DNA of 64,000 nucleotides from Acinetobacter celticus (GCF_001707755.1 NZ_MBDL01000009.1:372001-436000); one strand, 5' to 3'. Counted from the first letter of the stretch, positions 48,835 through 61,659 are shown. Translations and numbers: made by a program. Notes: a model not told the origin generated them from the letters alone.

Positions 48835-48958
48835 ATGGTGTATTACTACCTAAATAGAAATGATCAATTAAACCTTGATGAAGGAAATTTCTGCCCAAGT
48901 ATACTCTATACCTTCATTTTTACATGATTAACTCTATGCAATTATTTATATAATAGTC

Positions 48959-50368
48959 TTATAAATCAAATAATTTACCTGGGTTCATAATCCTGTTTGG
49001 ATCGAACACCAGTTTCAATGCTTTCATGTATGCAATTTCTTCTGCTGAACGTGTGTAGCCCAAATATGGCTTTTTGGTCATCCCCACACCATGCTCTGCT
49101 GAAATTGAACCATTATATTTTTTCACGGTTTCAAAGACATATTTATTCACCACCTGACATTTGGCAAAAAATTCATCTTTGCTTAAATCCGCAGGTTTTA
49201 AAATATTTAAATGCAAGTTACCGTCGCCAATATGGCCATACCAACAGACTTCAAAATCGGGATAATTTTTTGTAACAATCATATTAATTTCTTTAACGAA
49301 TATAGGTACATGGGTAATTAAAACTGAAATATCATTTTTGTACGGCGTAAATGGTGCAATAGACTCTGAAATATCTTCACGCAAACGCCATAAACTATGG
49401 ACTTGCTCTAAACTTTGGCTTAATACACCGTCCAGTACCCAGCCTTGTTCCATGCAATGCTCAAAAATCTCCATCGCCGCATCCATAATGGGTTCATACG
49501 GTGCTTCAAATTCTAGCAAAACATAAAATGGGCATTCCGTTTCAAACGGACGCTGTACATGACCATGATCTAAAACTTTTTGCATAGCAAGCTCACCAAA
49601 GAACTCAAATGCCGTCAGGTCAATTTTTGCTTGGAATGCATGTAATACAGGCATAATCGCATCAAAGTCAGGTACACCCAGTACCATCACTTGCAAGTCA
49701 TGCGGTTGACGCTCTAGTTTAATTTCAGCTTCAGTGACTAAACCGAGCGTCCCTTCACCACCAATAAATAAATGTTGAAGTGCATAGCCTGTCGCGTTCT
49801 TAATCATGCCTTTGTTTAAACGCAGTACATCACCTTTACCTGTCACCACGGTTAAACCCAGTACCCAGTTGCGGGTCATGCCATATTTAATGACTTTAAT
49901 ACCGCCTGCATTGGTGCCAATGTTACCACCTATTTGCGATGAACCCGCAGAGGCAAAATCAACGGGGTAATACATGCCCTGCTGTTCTGCATAATTTTGT
50001 AATTGTTCAGTCACCACACCTGCTTGTACACGAACCATACGGTCGGCTGGGAAAAACTCCAACACTTGGTTCATTTTGTCCATGCTCACCACAATTTCGC
50101 CGTTGGCAGCCACCGCACCCGCAGATAAACCAGTACGACCACCTGAAGGCGTAATCGCCACATTAAATTGATTGGCAAGTTTCACAATGGCTTGAACTTG
50201 TTCTGTTGACGATGGAAATACGATGACCGATGGGTTTGGGTCGAAGTGCTTGGTATGGTCACGTCCCCAATTTTCAAGACTGTCCGCATCAGTTTTTATG
50301 CGGTTTTCACCGACAATAGCAGTCAATTGGGTTAATAACTCTGGGGTTAAAGCAACTTGAGCATTCAT
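48959..50368 (-). CDS. FAD-linked oxidase, D-2-hydroxyglutarate dehydrogenase-like
   Basis: A 469-residue flavoenzyme of the GlcD/D-2-hydroxyacid dehydrogenase family. The FAD-binding part shows ITPSGGRTGLSAGAV, GGNIGTNAGGI and GGEGTLGLVTEAE. The C-terminal part has the metal-binding pattern WYGHIGDGNLHLN and SISAEHGVG. The length and these blocks fit bacterial D-2-hydroxyglutarate dehydrogenases, but D-lactate or glycolate could also be substrates. It stands alone, with a hairpin terminator downstream. Confidence 0.86.
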   Translation of the reverse strand: MNAQVALTPELLTQLTAIVGENRIKTDADSLENWGRDHTKHFDPNPSVIVFPSSTEQVQAIVKLANQFNVAITPSGGRTGLSAGAVAANGEIVVSMDKMNQVLEFFPADRMVRVQAGVVTEQLQNYAEQQGMYYPVDFASAGSSQIGGNIGTNAGGIKVIKYGMTRNWVLGLTVVTGKGDVLRLNKGMIKNATGYALQHLFIGGEGTLGLVTEAEIKLERQPHDLQVMVLGVPDFDAIMPVLHAFQAKIDLTAFEFFGELAMQKVLDHGHVQRPFETECPFYVLLEFEAPYEPIMDAAMEIFEHCMEQGWVLDGVLSQSLEQVHSLWRLREDISESIAPFTPYKNDISVLITHVPIFVKEINMIVTKNYPDFEVCWYGHIGDGNLHLNILKPADLSKDEFFAKCQVVNKYVFETVKKYNGSISAEHGVGMTKKPYLGYTRSAEEIAYMKALKLVFDPNRIMNPGKLFDL

Positions 50369-50876
50369 CGTTTATAGACCTAGTAAAAAGTAAACATATG
50401 ATTATTTTTTGAATTAAAAATATAAATCCTTAACTCTCAAATGAGGTTTATTGAGTAAAATCAAAAATATAATTATATGCGGCAAACTAAAATCTAAATA
50501 TTTCAGGCCACACTACCAGATCATTTTTACATATAAATACGAGTTGGATATAGTTCAAGATGTATAGCTAGTAATTACAAACTGTGTATAATTCCATTAA
50601 GTAATACATATAAATAAACTTCTCTTATAAATTATTTTTGTTCAATTTTATGCCAAAATTTCAACAATATACGAAAGTACACCCCAGCTAGCTATTTAGC
50701 CTTGAAAAAAAATAAGGGAGAATTACGTCTCTTACCTTTATCGCTGTGTAATTTTCAGCTCCAGCCAGCCATGATTTTCTATTATACGTAGCTAGTTCGA
50801 ACATCTATTAAATTAATCTTTGTTGCACTTCGTCTGAGAACCTAAGATATGCCAAGAACAAGAATATAATCCCCAT
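50369..50876. other. Non-coding gap with an insertion-sequence-end fragment
   Basis: About 500 AT-rich bases upstream of the oxidase. An 11-mer TGTTGCACTTC at 50821-50831 equals the one at 31816-31826. No intact gene is visible. Confidence 0.45.
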
Positions 50877-51059
50877 ATTCCAATGAGATCAAATCACAAA
50901 AGGTCGAAGAAGGCGTTTGATAAATATCTATATAAATTAAGACATTTAGTTGAAAATGCCTTTGCGAGATTGAAGCATTTCCATGCTATTGCAACTCGAT
51001 TTGATAAACGAACATGCAATTATCAGTCTATGATTCGTATCGCCTATATATTTATTTGA
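50877..51059 (+). pseudogene. IS5-family transposase, C-terminal fragment
   Basis: About 60 codons read KKAFDKYLYKLRHLVENAF, ARLKHFHAIATRFDKRTC and IRIAYIFI before a TGA. This is the C-terminal block of IS427-type IS5 transposases. It differs from the relic at 36.9 kb, so it is a second element. It sits just before the tRNA-Ser repeat. Confidence 0.8.
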
Positions 51060-51103
51060 TGCAAAGCCAAATGAGGGCACGCCCTAGTCTGTTCTGATCT
51101 ATT

Positions 51104-51194
51104 TCAATCTAAATTTTTATGTGGGGTAAAACCATAGGCAAGAAAAAGCCCTTGCAATAACAAGGGCTTAATTCAATATTTGGCGGAAGCGGTG
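51104..51194. repeat. Right copy of tRNA-Ser 3'-end direct repeat (att-like)
   Basis: About 91 bp similar to 31848-31939, in the same orientation about 19.2 kb away. It covers the tRNA terminator and the last 14 bases of the intact tRNA-Ser. A few substitutions and small indels separate the copies, so the duplication is not recent. Confidence 0.75.
51144..51172 (-). terminator. Terminator of tRNA-Ser
   Basis: On the minus strand GCCCTTG, a six-base loop, CAAGGGC and then TTTTTCTT form a typical terminator a few bases after the tRNA 3' end. Confidence 0.88.
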
Positions 51195-51270
51195 AGATTC
51201 GAACTCACGGAGGGGGTAAACCCTCGTCGGTTTTCAAGACCGGTGCATTAAACCGCTCTGCCACGCTTCC
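51181..51270 (-). tRNA. tRNA-Ser (anticodon UGA)
   Basis: A 90-base class II tRNA with the acceptor stem GGAAGCG / CGCTTCC, discriminator G and an encoded CCA. The anticodon loop CTTGAAA carries TGA. A long variable arm (CGAGGGTTTACCCCCTCG-like) and the T loop GTTCGAATC are clear. It reads serine UCA codons. Its 3' end is repeated at 31.9 kb. Confidence 0.97.
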
Positions 51271-51357
51271 ATGGACGCCATAATACGGCGCTTTACGAAT
51301 AATGACAAGAAAAACTTCAGGCTAAATCATTCAAATGCATATTGTTTCGCCAATTCC

Positions 51358-53439
<2,082 letters not shown>

Positions 53440-53599
53440 TTAGCGCTTTTAAAAAAATTTAGGATGACAATTTATAAAATATTCTGCGTATTTAAGGTCA
53501 ATACAACGCCTTTTTGTTCGACAATAAAAAAGCCAGTCATGATGGGTGACTGGCTTTTTCTACAAAAATATAACTTTATTCAAGCAATAAAAATGAAAA

Positions 53600-55297
53600 T
53601 TATTCCCAATGTTTCAATTTACTGGTGTGACCAATTCCCACATTAAAACTATTGGTCGGATCTAACTTTTGATAATGATTTTTCAGTGCAGGTTTCGCTA
53701 CATATAAATGACCGACATTATGCTCTGCAGGATATTCTGCACCACGTCCATCCAGTAAATGCCACATTTGATGTTCCATTGCCAATGGGTCTACACCCTT
53801 TTTCACAATATAGTCTTGATGAAAAACATGACACAAAAAATGACCGTAATACAATTTATGAACGATTAAATCGTCCATTTCTTTGGGTAAGGTTTCGACC
53901 CATTCCCGATCATTGCGACGCAAAGCAATATCCAGAGCCACAATATCTTCTACTTCCGAACGATGCGTATCTCGGTAACGAATGGCGGCACCAGCGACCG
54001 CAAAACGATGCAAAAAGGCTTTACGTCCTTCCTCTTCGGTGCAATGAAAAAAATCACCTAACGTTTTGTCTTGGAAATAATTGCTTAGAAAAGCTTCAAC
54101 CTCAGCAACATCCTGATTTTCAATACGAATCACCAAATGATGTTCATACAAATCTCGAAATTCATTCATCCGTTTCGGTAAATGATTGGGCATGAATTTA
54201 GTCACCAGTTGCAACAGCTGATCTGACAGACCTTTCATTCCAATCTTTTCAAGATAACCATCGACTTTGTCTTTCATTGCGAATGCAGCAGGTACTTTAG
54301 CTGTACCAAATTTCTCAATAAAGACAAAAGTATCTTTACCGTATTCAGCACCAATGTCATACGCCACGCGGTGAATGTATTCCCCAGCAATGGGTAAACG
54401 CGGTAAATCTTTCAATAAAAAACGGCGAATTTCAGTCAAATCATCTTGCGAATTGGTGCCCACATAAAACACTTGACTTGGAATTTTTTCAAAGGTATCC
54501 AATCGCACCGCAAAAACACAAACTTTACCCGCAGAACCTGAAGCTTCAAATAAACGCGTTGGATCTGCATTAAAACGTGCAGGTGAATTTTCATCGACCT
54601 GCTTTACATCATGTGCATAGCGCTTATCGGATGCACAGCAACTTGAATTATTAATGATGTCATTCAGCTGATAGTTTTTATTTTCCAGTTGAGTCAGTAT
54701 CTCTTCAGGTGATGTACCCAAGTTCACACCCAAATGATTCACCAACTCCAATTCACCTGAGGCATTAACCTGAGCATAGAGTGCCAGCTCGGTATAGGCT
54801 GGGCCACGACGTACCAATGCCCCACCCGAGTTATTACACACCCCGCCTAAAACCGACGCGCCAATACACGATGAACCAATGACCGAATGCGGTTCACGGT
54901 TAAATTGAGCCAATTCTTTTTCCAGACGGTCTAAGGTTGCACCCGGCAGACAAATCACTTGCTTGCCATCATTAATCACTTGAATTCCCGCTAAACGGCG
55001 AGTGCTCATTACAACCACTGGACGATCATAATCATCACCAAAGGGGGTTGAACCGCCCGTTAGACCTGTATTGGCCGCTTGCATAATGACAATACAATCT
55101 GCGTCAACAGCGGCTTTAAGTACCTGCCATTGCTCAAGTAACGTTCCAGGAACAACAACCGCTAAAACCTGACCTGCACCATAACGACGACCTTGGCGAT
55201 AAAGTCGTGTGTCAGCATCATCGGTTAAAACATGTTGTTTACCGACAATATTAGTCAGATTTTGAATGGTGTGTTGTGAATCTGATTGGGATTGCAT
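53600..55297 (-). CDS. dld: Quinone-dependent D-lactate dehydrogenase
   Basis: A 565-residue membrane-associated flavoenzyme that oxidises D-lactate to pyruvate and feeds electrons to quinone. The FAD domain shows MQAANTGLTGGSTP, SSCIGASVLGGVCNNSGG and EASGSAGKVCVFAVRL. The cap region has HHLVIRIENQDV, and the C-terminal part has FLCHVFHQDY and AEHNVGHLY. AGGATATGGAAT supports the ATG. It follows lldD on the same strand with a 313-base gap, so it may be part of the lld transcript or have its own promoter. Confidence 0.95.
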   Translation of the reverse strand: MQSQSDSQHTIQNLTNIVGKQHVLTDDADTRLYRQGRRYGAGQVLAVVVPGTLLEQWQVLKAAVDADCIVIMQAANTGLTGGSTPFGDDYDRPVVVMSTRRLAGIQVINDGKQVICLPGATLDRLEKELAQFNREPHSVIGSSCIGASVLGGVCNNSGGALVRRGPAYTELALYAQVNASGELELVNHLGVNLGTSPEEILTQLENKNYQLNDIINNSSCCASDKRYAHDVKQVDENSPARFNADPTRLFEASGSAGKVCVFAVRLDTFEKIPSQVFYVGTNSQDDLTEIRRFLLKDLPRLPIAGEYIHRVAYDIGAEYGKDTFVFIEKFGTAKVPAAFAMKDKVDGYLEKIGMKGLSDQLLQLVTKFMPNHLPKRMNEFRDLYEHHLVIRIENQDVAEVEAFLSNYFQDKTLGDFFHCTEEEGRKAFLHRFAVAGAAIRYRDTHRSEVEDIVALDIALRRNDREWVETLPKEMDDLIVHKLYYGHFLCHVFHQDYIVKKGVDPLAMEHQMWHLLDGRGAEYPAEHNVGHLYVAKPALKNHYQKLDPTNSFNVGIGHTSKLKHWE

Positions 55298-55610
55298 ATT
55301 CCATATCCTGTTTACGAATCCTTATTCAATATCAATCAACAAGGCATTCATTACGACGGAGTCTTTTCAATATTATTTATATTTAGGGATAAACCTTCGG
55401 TTCGACCTACCTTGCGAAATATATTTCTCATTTCGGGAAAAGTAGGCAAAACCATTATCATCTGCAAAACTTGTTAAATACCCTCTTTGATTCCAATGCT
55501 TCGCAGAAACATTATCTTTTTAAAGAAGTCCTGCCTCAAACAGTTGCGGATGATGTTCACGTGTATCAAATACAGAAATTTGAATTATATTTAAGAACAT
55601 CAGAAATATA
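55298..55610. other. Gap between lldD and dld with an imperfect hairpin
   Basis: About 310 bases. An imperfect inverted repeat lies at about 55409-55450 (CCTAC with GTAGG, CGAAAT with ATTTCG). It may be a transcript-processing element or part of a dispersed repeat. Plus-strand frames here look like chance. Confidence 0.45.
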
Positions 55611-56765
55611 TTATTCAGTGAGTTCTCTTTCCAATCTCACCAAACAATTTTCCGTAATATCTGCAATGGTTTTCGCACCAGTCAACGTCATTGCTACTCG
55701 CATTTCTTTATCAATTAACTCTAAAAGATGTGAAACACCTTCACCACCTGCAGCACCAAGCGCATAAACAAAGGCACGACCTAACATACAGGTATCGGCA
55801 CCCAATGCCAGCATGCGTACAACATCTAAGCCATTACGAATACCTGAGTCTGCCAAAATTTTAATGTCGCCTTTCACAGCATCCGCAATAGGTGGTAAAG
55901 CACGTGCAGACGATAAAACGCCGTCCAATTGGCGACCACCATGATTGGAAACAATAATGCCATCGGCACCGAAACGTACCGCATCCTTGGCATCTTCTGG
56001 GTCTAAAATACCTTTAATGACCATCGGGCCATCCCAAAACTCACGAATCCACTCTAAATCTTTCCACGAAATAGATGGATCAAAGTTATTGCCTAACCAG
56101 CCAATATAATCTTCTAAGCCTGTTGGTTTTCCTAAGTATTTAGAAATATTCCCCAAGTCATGCGGACGCCCCATTAAGCCAACATTCCATGCCCAATGCG
56201 GATGCATACAAGACTGCATATAACGGCGCATTGCCGCATTTGGCCCACTCATCCCTGAATGTGCGTCACGGTAGCGTGCACCCGGCACAGGCATATCGAC
56301 GGTAAAAACCAAGGTGGAACAGCCCGCAGCTTTCGCACGTTCCAAAGCATTTTTCATAAAGCCACGGTCACGCAATACATACAACTGAAACCACATTGGG
56401 CGCTGAATAGCCGGTGCGACTTCTTCAATTGGACAAACAGAAACGGTCGATAATGTAAAAGGAATACCTTTTTTATCGGCAGCCACAGCCGCTTGTACTT
56501 CACCACGACGTGCATACATCCCTGTCAAACCAACAGGTGACAAAGCAACGGGCATGGACAATGTTTCATCAAACAGCTTAGTTTCTAAACTTAATTGCGA
56601 CATGTCATTAAGTACACGTTGCCTTAAAGCGATTTTTGATAAATCTTCCACATTACGTTTTAAGGTATATTCCGCGTATGCACCACCATCAATATATTGA
56701 AAAAGAAAAGGTGGCAAACGGCGTTTCGCGGCTTCACGATAATCATTCGCAGAAGAAATAATCAT
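55611..56765 (-). CDS. lldD: L-lactate dehydrogenase (FMN)
   Basis: A 384-residue FMN enzyme that oxidises L-lactate to pyruvate at the inner membrane. N-terminus [19 protein letters not shown] as in E. coli LldD, FMN-binding [14 protein letters not shown] and the active-site signature [10 protein letters not shown] with its catalytic His. AGGATATAAGC precedes the ATG, and the start lies two bases after the lldR stop. It is the third gene of lldPRD. Confidence 0.96.
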   Translation of the reverse strand: MIISSANDYREAAKRRLPPFLFQYIDGGAYAEYTLKRNVEDLSKIALRQRVLNDMSQLSLETKLFDETLSMPVALSPVGLTGMYARRGEVQAAVAADKKGIPFTLSTVSVCPIEEVAPAIQRPMWFQLYVLRDRGFMKNALERAKAAGCSTLVFTVDMPVPGARYRDAHSGMSGPNAAMRRYMQSCMHPHWAWNVGLMGRPHDLGNISKYLGKPTGLEDYIGWLGNNFDPSISWKDLEWIREFWDGPMVIKGILDPEDAKDAVRFGADGIIVSNHGGRQLDGVLSSARALPPIADAVKGDIKILADSGIRNGLDVVRMLALGADTCMLGRAFVYALGAAGGEGVSHLLELIDKEMRVAMTLTGAKTIADITENCLVRLERELTE

Positions 56766-56767
56766 GC

Positions 56768-57511
56768 TTATATCCTGTTTAATCTACTGGCACGCTGACG
56801 ACGAGCTTCTTCTTCATCAATCAAACGAACCTGTTGAACTACAAACTCAATGTGTCCACACACTGCGTTTCGAGCAGCATCTGGGTCACGACGTTCAATT
56901 GCATCCATCACTTGAAAATGTTGGTCACGCAATTGATCAAAACGGTGCGCATCGGTATAGACTTTTCGTCGCCCTAAAACGACGTTAAATTTTAATAAGT
57001 CAAATAGACTACGCATCATTTGTATTAACACTAAATTATGTGAAGCTTCAGCAATTGCCAGATGGAATTTGGCATCTGCCATAGAGGCCTGCGTATCATC
57101 GCCAATAGACTGATAGTAGGAAATCTGCTCATAAAAATGGCGGATATTTTCCATATCTTTCGCTGTTGCACGTTGTGCCGCATACCAAGCTGTGCCACCT
57201 TCTAAAATACTCCGTGCCTCTTGTACATCAAAGCGATACGCAGGGTCTTGATCAATCAAATTGCTTAAGGGTTCTACAATTTGAAGATTTGACCAGTTAG
57301 AGGGCAACTGCTGTAAAAAACTCCCCGAACCTGCTTTGCTCACCAACATTCCAGTACTGACCAAATGCTGTATCGCTTCACGTAACGAAGAACGGGAAAT
57401 TCCAAGCTGTTCACATAATTTACGTTCAGCAGGTAAACGATCTCCGACCTGCATATTGTTCTGTTCAATCAACATGCGAAGTTGCTGTACGGCTTGGTCG
57501 GAGACTTTCAT
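56768..57511 (-). CDS. lldR: GntR-family lactate regulator LldR
   Basis: A 247-residue regulator of the FadR subgroup of GntR. The winged helix is at about 10-65 ([28 protein letters not shown]) and an all-helical lactate-binding domain follows. It represses the operon in the absence of lactate. It sits between lldP and lldD as in E. coli. Two palindromes matching the LldR operator lie upstream of lldP. Confidence 0.94.
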   Translation of the reverse strand: MKVSDQAVQQLRMLIEQNNMQVGDRLPAERKLCEQLGISRSSLREAIQHLVSTGMLVSKAGSGSFLQQLPSNWSNLQIVEPLSNLIDQDPAYRFDVQEARSILEGGTAWYAAQRATAKDMENIRHFYEQISYYQSIGDDTQASMADAKFHLAIAEASHNLVLIQMMRSLFDLLKFNVVLGRRKVYTDAHRFDQLRDQHFQVMDAIERRDPDAARNAVCGHIEFVVQQVRLIDEEEARRQRASRLNRI

Positions 57512-57543
57512 CTGCTTTACTCAACTGTTTTATTTGGTTCCTA

Positions 57544-59220
57544 TTATGGAATCATCCACGGGAACACATAGGCTTGTAAGGTAATCAAAATACCCATCAT
57601 GACGGTAAACGTTATACTGTGTTTTACCGTAAAACGGAACAAATCCGATTCTTTACCCACAAGGCCGACAGCAGCACAGGCAATTGCAATGGACTGCGGA
57701 GAAATCATTTTCCCTGTCACACCGCCACTGGTATTGGCAGCCACCAACAACACTTCTGGCACACCAATTTGTTGCGCCGTTGTTGCCTGTAATGCAGAAA
57801 ACAAAGCATTTGCAGAAGTGTCTGAACCTGTCAGGAATACCCCGATCCAACCTAAAAATGGCGAGAAGAAGGTAAATGCTTTACCCGTATGTGCCAGAGC
57901 CAATGCCAAAGTCGCAGACATCCCTGAATAATTCGCAATAAAGGCAAAAGCCAACACCATACCAATTGAATAAATAGGCACTTTTAATTCATTTAATGTT
58001 TCACCAAAAGTAACCACGGCATCTTTTGGCTTCATCTTTAAGAAGAAAATGGTAATCAGTGCTGCAATAAAAATTGCAGTTCCTGTTGCAGAGAGCCAAT
58101 CAAACTTATAGATAGCATCGTAATCTTTAAGTTCAGGCACAACTGGGGGCAGTTTTTGCACCAGTTGATGTAAATAAGGCACTTTAATTGAAATTACCAA
58201 ATCACTTAATGCACCATCTTTAGCAAACAAATCTTTAAAAGGCTTGATGCTCCAGATCGTAACCATTGCTGTTAATATTGCAAATGGCGACCACGCTTTG
58301 GCAATTTGACCTATGGTAAATTTCTGTTGTTTTTGCGCTTCGAGCTCTTCAGCCGCTGTTTGATCTAAACTTGCATCGTCATTTGAAAAACGGAAAATAT
58401 GTTTAGGTTTCCAAAATTTCAGCAAAATAGTCAACGACACTAAAGATGCAATGGCCGCTGTAATATCAGGTAATTCAGGCCCAACGAAGTTTGATGTTAA
58501 ATATTGCGCAATCGCAAAAGAGCCCGCGCCAACAATCACCGCAGGCCAAGTCTCTTTCACACCGCGCCAGCCATCCATAATGGCCATAATCCAGAACAGG
58601 ACAATGGGCACCATAAACGGCAATTGACGGCCCACCATCTGGCTAATTTCCATCGTGTCTACGCCAGAAACCTGACCAGCCACAATAATTGGAATTCCCA
58701 TCGCACCAAAAGCCACAGGTGCTGTGTTCACAATTAAACACAAACCAGCAGCATACAACGGTTTAAAACCAAGACCAACCAATAAAGCTGCGGTAATCGC
58801 AACCGGTGCACCAAACCCTGCAGCACCTTCAAGGAAAGTACCAAAAGCAAAGCCTACCAATAACATTTGCAGACGCTGATCTTCAGTAATCGATAAAATT
58901 GAAGATCGAATGATATCAAATTGACCTGTTTTTACAGAAATCTTATACAGGAAAACGGCGCCAATAATGATCCATGCAATGGGCCATAAACCATAAAAAA
59001 AGCCATAAATCATCGATGCAAAAGCCATTGCAACTGGCATTTTATAGGCAAAAAGCGAAACAATTAGCGCCAAAACAACGGTAATGGTGCCCGCAACACT
59101 TCCTTTTAATCGAAAGATGGCGAGTGCTAAAAAGAAGAAAACAATTGGAATAAGGGCCATTAGACTTGAAAGCCAAATATTCCCCATTGGGTCATAAACT
59201 TGTTGCCATTGCTGAAGCAT
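57544..59220 (-). CDS. lldP: L-lactate permease
   Basis: A 558-residue inner-membrane transporter of the LctP family with at least 12 helices. Signs: [20 protein letters not shown] at the start, [43 protein letters not shown] and [11 protein letters not shown]. It imports L-lactate (also D-lactate and glycolate) with protons. AAGGAG six bases before the ATG at 59220 decides for this start over the ATG two codons earlier. It is the first gene of the lactate operon. Confidence 0.96.
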   Translation of the reverse strand: MLQQWQQVYDPMGNIWLSSLMALIPIVFFFLALAIFRLKGSVAGTITVVLALIVSLFAYKMPVAMAFASMIYGFFYGLWPIAWIIIGAVFLYKISVKTGQFDIIRSSILSITEDQRLQMLLVGFAFGTFLEGAAGFGAPVAITAALLVGLGFKPLYAAGLCLIVNTAPVAFGAMGIPIIVAGQVSGVDTMEISQMVGRQLPFMVPIVLFWIMAIMDGWRGVKETWPAVIVGAGSFAIAQYLTSNFVGPELPDITAAIASLVSLTILLKFWKPKHIFRFSNDDASLDQTAAEELEAQKQQKFTIGQIAKAWSPFAILTAMVTIWSIKPFKDLFAKDGALSDLVISIKVPYLHQLVQKLPPVVPELKDYDAIYKFDWLSATGTAIFIAALITIFFLKMKPKDAVVTFGETLNELKVPIYSIGMVLAFAFIANYSGMSATLALALAHTGKAFTFFSPFLGWIGVFLTGSDTSANALFSALQATTAQQIGVPEVLLVAANTSGGVTGKMISPQSIAIACAAVGLVGKESDLFRFTVKHSITFTVMMGILITLQAYVFPWMIP

Positions 59221-59284
59221 TGTCATCTCCTTGAAATGCTTGCTAAAACGTGGAGTGTGCTTTAATTATTAACTTATTTCCAAT

Positions 59285-59301
59285 AATTGGTAAGACCAAT
59301 T
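59285..59301. promoter_or_regulatory. LldR-type operator 1
   Basis: A perfect palindrome AATTGGTAAGACCAATT, matching the E. coli LldR site AATTGGnnnnACCAATT in form. It lies about 65 bases upstream of lldP, downstream of the predicted start of transcription. Confidence 0.8.
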
Positions 59302-59339
59302 AATATTTAAAATAAAAAAAATACACAATTTTCGCCTTA

Positions 59340-59368
59340 ATCTTAATTTTTGCTGATTTAAAGATCAA
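59340..59368 (-). promoter_or_regulatory. Candidate lldP promoter
   Basis: On the minus strand TTGATC (-35, 59368-59363), a 17-base spacer and TAAGAT (-10, 59345-59340). Both boxes are 4/6 matches. The site lies exactly between the two operators, which is the expected place. Confidence 0.55.
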
Positions 59369-59390
59369 TAGGAGATACTACATTAATAAA

Positions 59391-59405
59391 TTTGGTCTGA
59401 CCAAA
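59391..59405. promoter_or_regulatory. LldR-type operator 2
   Basis: TTTGGTCTGACCAAA, a perfect palindrome of the same type. Its centre is about 105 bases (ten helical turns) from operator 1, which suits DNA looping. A weaker third copy (ATTGGTCTGATCAGTT) lies near 59585-59600. Confidence 0.75.
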
Positions 59406-59723
59406 AATACTGATCTTTTAGCTAATTCTGGGTAAATTTCCGTAGAAGAAAATAAACTAGATATCTAAAATAGTCTGTTTTTATTAAAATTTTTAAAATA
59501 ACTGAGCGTTTTATACAACTTTAGTCGAATAATGTTTTTAAACTCACTTTTAAGCGAATAAATCGAAGGAAGATACAAAGTAATGATTGGTCTGATCAGT
59601 TACTCCATTATGCAATTCCAGTCGTACCATTAAAAAAGCAAAATCAATGTTCTTTCACTGACTTTGCTGTGTATCTCAATGAGAAAATTATTAAAAATGC
59701 TAACACCCCGCCCTCTTTTACGA
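59406..59723. other. Non-coding gap
   Basis: About 320 bases between the lactate control region and the end of the EamA gene. Apart from the weak third LldR-like site I see nothing. Confidence 0.45.
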
Positions 59724-60635
59724 CTATTTGCAAGGCAAAGGAATTATCGTTTTTTTCTTCATTTTAATATTTAAAGAACTGGCAACAATACCAGAACAAA
59801 TAAAGGCAGCCCCTACCAAAATATTCAATGTCATCGGTTCATGCCAAAGCACATAACCAAAGAACAAACTCAGCAAAGGAATACACATGATCGAAATTGA
59901 CGCGACAAAGGTATCGACCTGACTCACAATCCAATTCCATAGTGCAAATGCAAAACCTGTTCCAACCACTGCAATGTATAAAAGAATTGAATCATTCAAG
60001 AGGGTTATCCAAACCTGAACATCTATAGGTTCAAAAATAAGCGCACCACTGAATAGGACACATCCTCCTATCAATAATTGCCAAATGGTTAATTTTATTT
60101 TGTCATAGCTTGCAAAATTCTGTTTGATATTGACGGTAGTCAGCGCCCAAAACAAGCCAGATAAAATTAGAATGATTTGCCCCATTAAAGAAAGATTTAA
60201 ATGAATATGATGTAATTGTGGCCATAAAATGGCAATTAAACCCAATGTTCCTAAAACCAATCCGATCATTTTTTGCGTATTCAAACGTTCTTTTAAAATG
60301 AAGTGCGCCAATACCCCAATAAAAATGGGCATGGTAAAAACTAAAACCGCGGACAATCCTGAATCGACAAATTGCATTGCAAACGTTTGTGTTGCATAAA
60401 AGCCAATACAAATCATTAAACTAGAAATGATCAGTTTCTTCCATTCCCCTTTTGCAGGCAAAATCGATTTTCTTAAAATCCTTTGAACAATCATGAGGGT
60501 CAACCCAGCCAAAATTAGTCGTAAGGAAATAAAAAGAAAAGGTGGGAAAATCTGCAAGCTGTGTTTGACTAGTCCCCACAAAGAACCCCAAACAAGGCAC
60601 AACACCACAATTGCACCAATCACTCTAATATTCAT
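59724..60635 (-). CDS. EamA/DMT-family transporter
   Basis: A 303-residue inner-membrane exporter with ten helices in two EamA repeats: VLCLVWGSLWGLVKHSL...FPPFLFISLRLILAG in the first and GLFWALTTVNIKQNF...LTIWQLLIGG in the second. Substrate unknown; the family exports amino acids, purines and other metabolites. It is divergent from a LysR gene with 172 bases between, so the regulator probably controls it. Confidence 0.88.
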   Translation of the reverse strand: MNIRVIGAIVVLCLVWGSLWGLVKHSLQIFPPFLFISLRLILAGLTLMIVQRILRKSILPAKGEWKKLIISSLMICIGFYATQTFAMQFVDSGLSAVLVFTMPIFIGVLAHFILKERLNTQKMIGLVLGTLGLIAILWPQLHHIHLNLSLMGQIILILSGLFWALTTVNIKQNFASYDKIKLTIWQLLIGGCVLFSGALIFEPIDVQVWITLLNDSILLYIAVVGTGFAFALWNWIVSQVDTFVASISIMCIPLLSLFFGYVLWHEPMTLNILVGAAFICSGIVASSLNIKMKKKTIIPLPCK

Positions 60636-60807
60636 GAGTTTTACTCGGCAGATAGAAAGTTTGCTCAGTATAAAAAATAAATAACATCATGAATAATGCT
60701 ATGTTTTAATACATACATCATTTTTTTTGATGTCATGGACTTTCATTTCATACACTGGTGTGAAAAACCAACATCTAAATATCCGTAGTGACATATAAGG
60801 AAGTTGC

Positions 60808-61659
60808 ATGAATATTGATATGGGAGATATTAAATCATTTGTAACCGTGGCTGAGCTCAAAAGCATTACCGCAGCAGCCCATAAACTCAATTATTTACAA
60901 TCCAATATGACGGCAAAAATTAAAAAAATTGAGAATCACTATAAACGCCAATTATTTATTCGAAAACCCAAGGGCGTCGAGCTTACCGAATCTGGGATGA
61001 ATTTGTATCAACAATACAAAAAGATGATTTTTACATGGGAAGAAACTGAAAATAAAATCTATCAACAAGAAACCAATTTACGTTTTGGCACCAATACCAG
61101 TTTAGGTGGCATGCGTTTTTATCCCTCATTTAGTCAACTTTATGAAACCTATCCTGAGCTTTCAATCACCATGAAAACGGGTTCAACCGGTTATATTGAA
61201 GATGAAATTTTATGTGGAAATTTAGATATCGCCTATGTATTGGGTCATCCCAAGCAGAAAAATATCCAATATATTCAAAAAGCAGATGATCAACTGGTGA
61301 TTATTGGGAAAAATGTCATTAACTATGACCGCCTTGAAGACTGCCTCAATCATCAAAATATTTTACTTGCTTCAGAAGAATGCTGTTATGCCACGACTTT
61401 GGATCATATTTATACAGATTATAATTTAACAAAAGGTGAGCTCACCCATATTTATGACCATGAAGCCTTGGTTCATTTCACCCAGTTGGGCATGGGCATT
61501 TCGATGATTGCAAAATCCTTGATCAATAAGTTTAATATTCAATACTACAGAGAAACACCAGAACAATATCGGGATATCGGTTTATATCTTATTGCACGTA
61601 GTGAACATGTATTTACGCCCATTGAAAATCAGTTCATCGGATTAAATGATCAGCTTTAA
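60808..61659 (+). CDS. LysR-family regulator
   Basis: A 283-residue LysR regulator: N-terminal helix-turn-helix (SFVTVAELKSITAAAHKLNYLQSNMTAKI, about 10-38) and an effector domain (LRFGTNTSLGGMRFYPSF). ATAAGGAAGTTGC precedes the ATG. It is slightly short for the family but complete. It most likely regulates the divergent EamA exporter. Confidence 0.88.
   Translation: MNIDMGDIKSFVTVAELKSITAAAHKLNYLQSNMTAKIKKIENHYKRQLFIRKPKGVELTESGMNLYQQYKKMIFTWEETENKIYQQETNLRFGTNTSLGGMRFYPSFSQLYETYPELSITMKTGSTGYIEDEILCGNLDIAYVLGHPKQKNIQYIQKADDQLVIIGKNVINYDRLEDCLNHQNILLASEECCYATTLDHIYTDYNLTKGELTHIYDHEALVHFTQLGMGISMIAKSLINKFNIQYYRETPEQYRDIGLYLIARSEHVFTPIENQFIGLNDQL

Noticed and set aside
53686..54195. Plus-strand open frame of 169 codons
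   Set aside because: It is entirely inside dld on the other strand, and its His/Asn-rich composition is typical of antisense reading.
55471..55767. Plus-strand open frame of 98 codons between dld and lldD
   Set aside because: It runs antisense into lldD, has no ribosome-binding site and no recognisable protein character.
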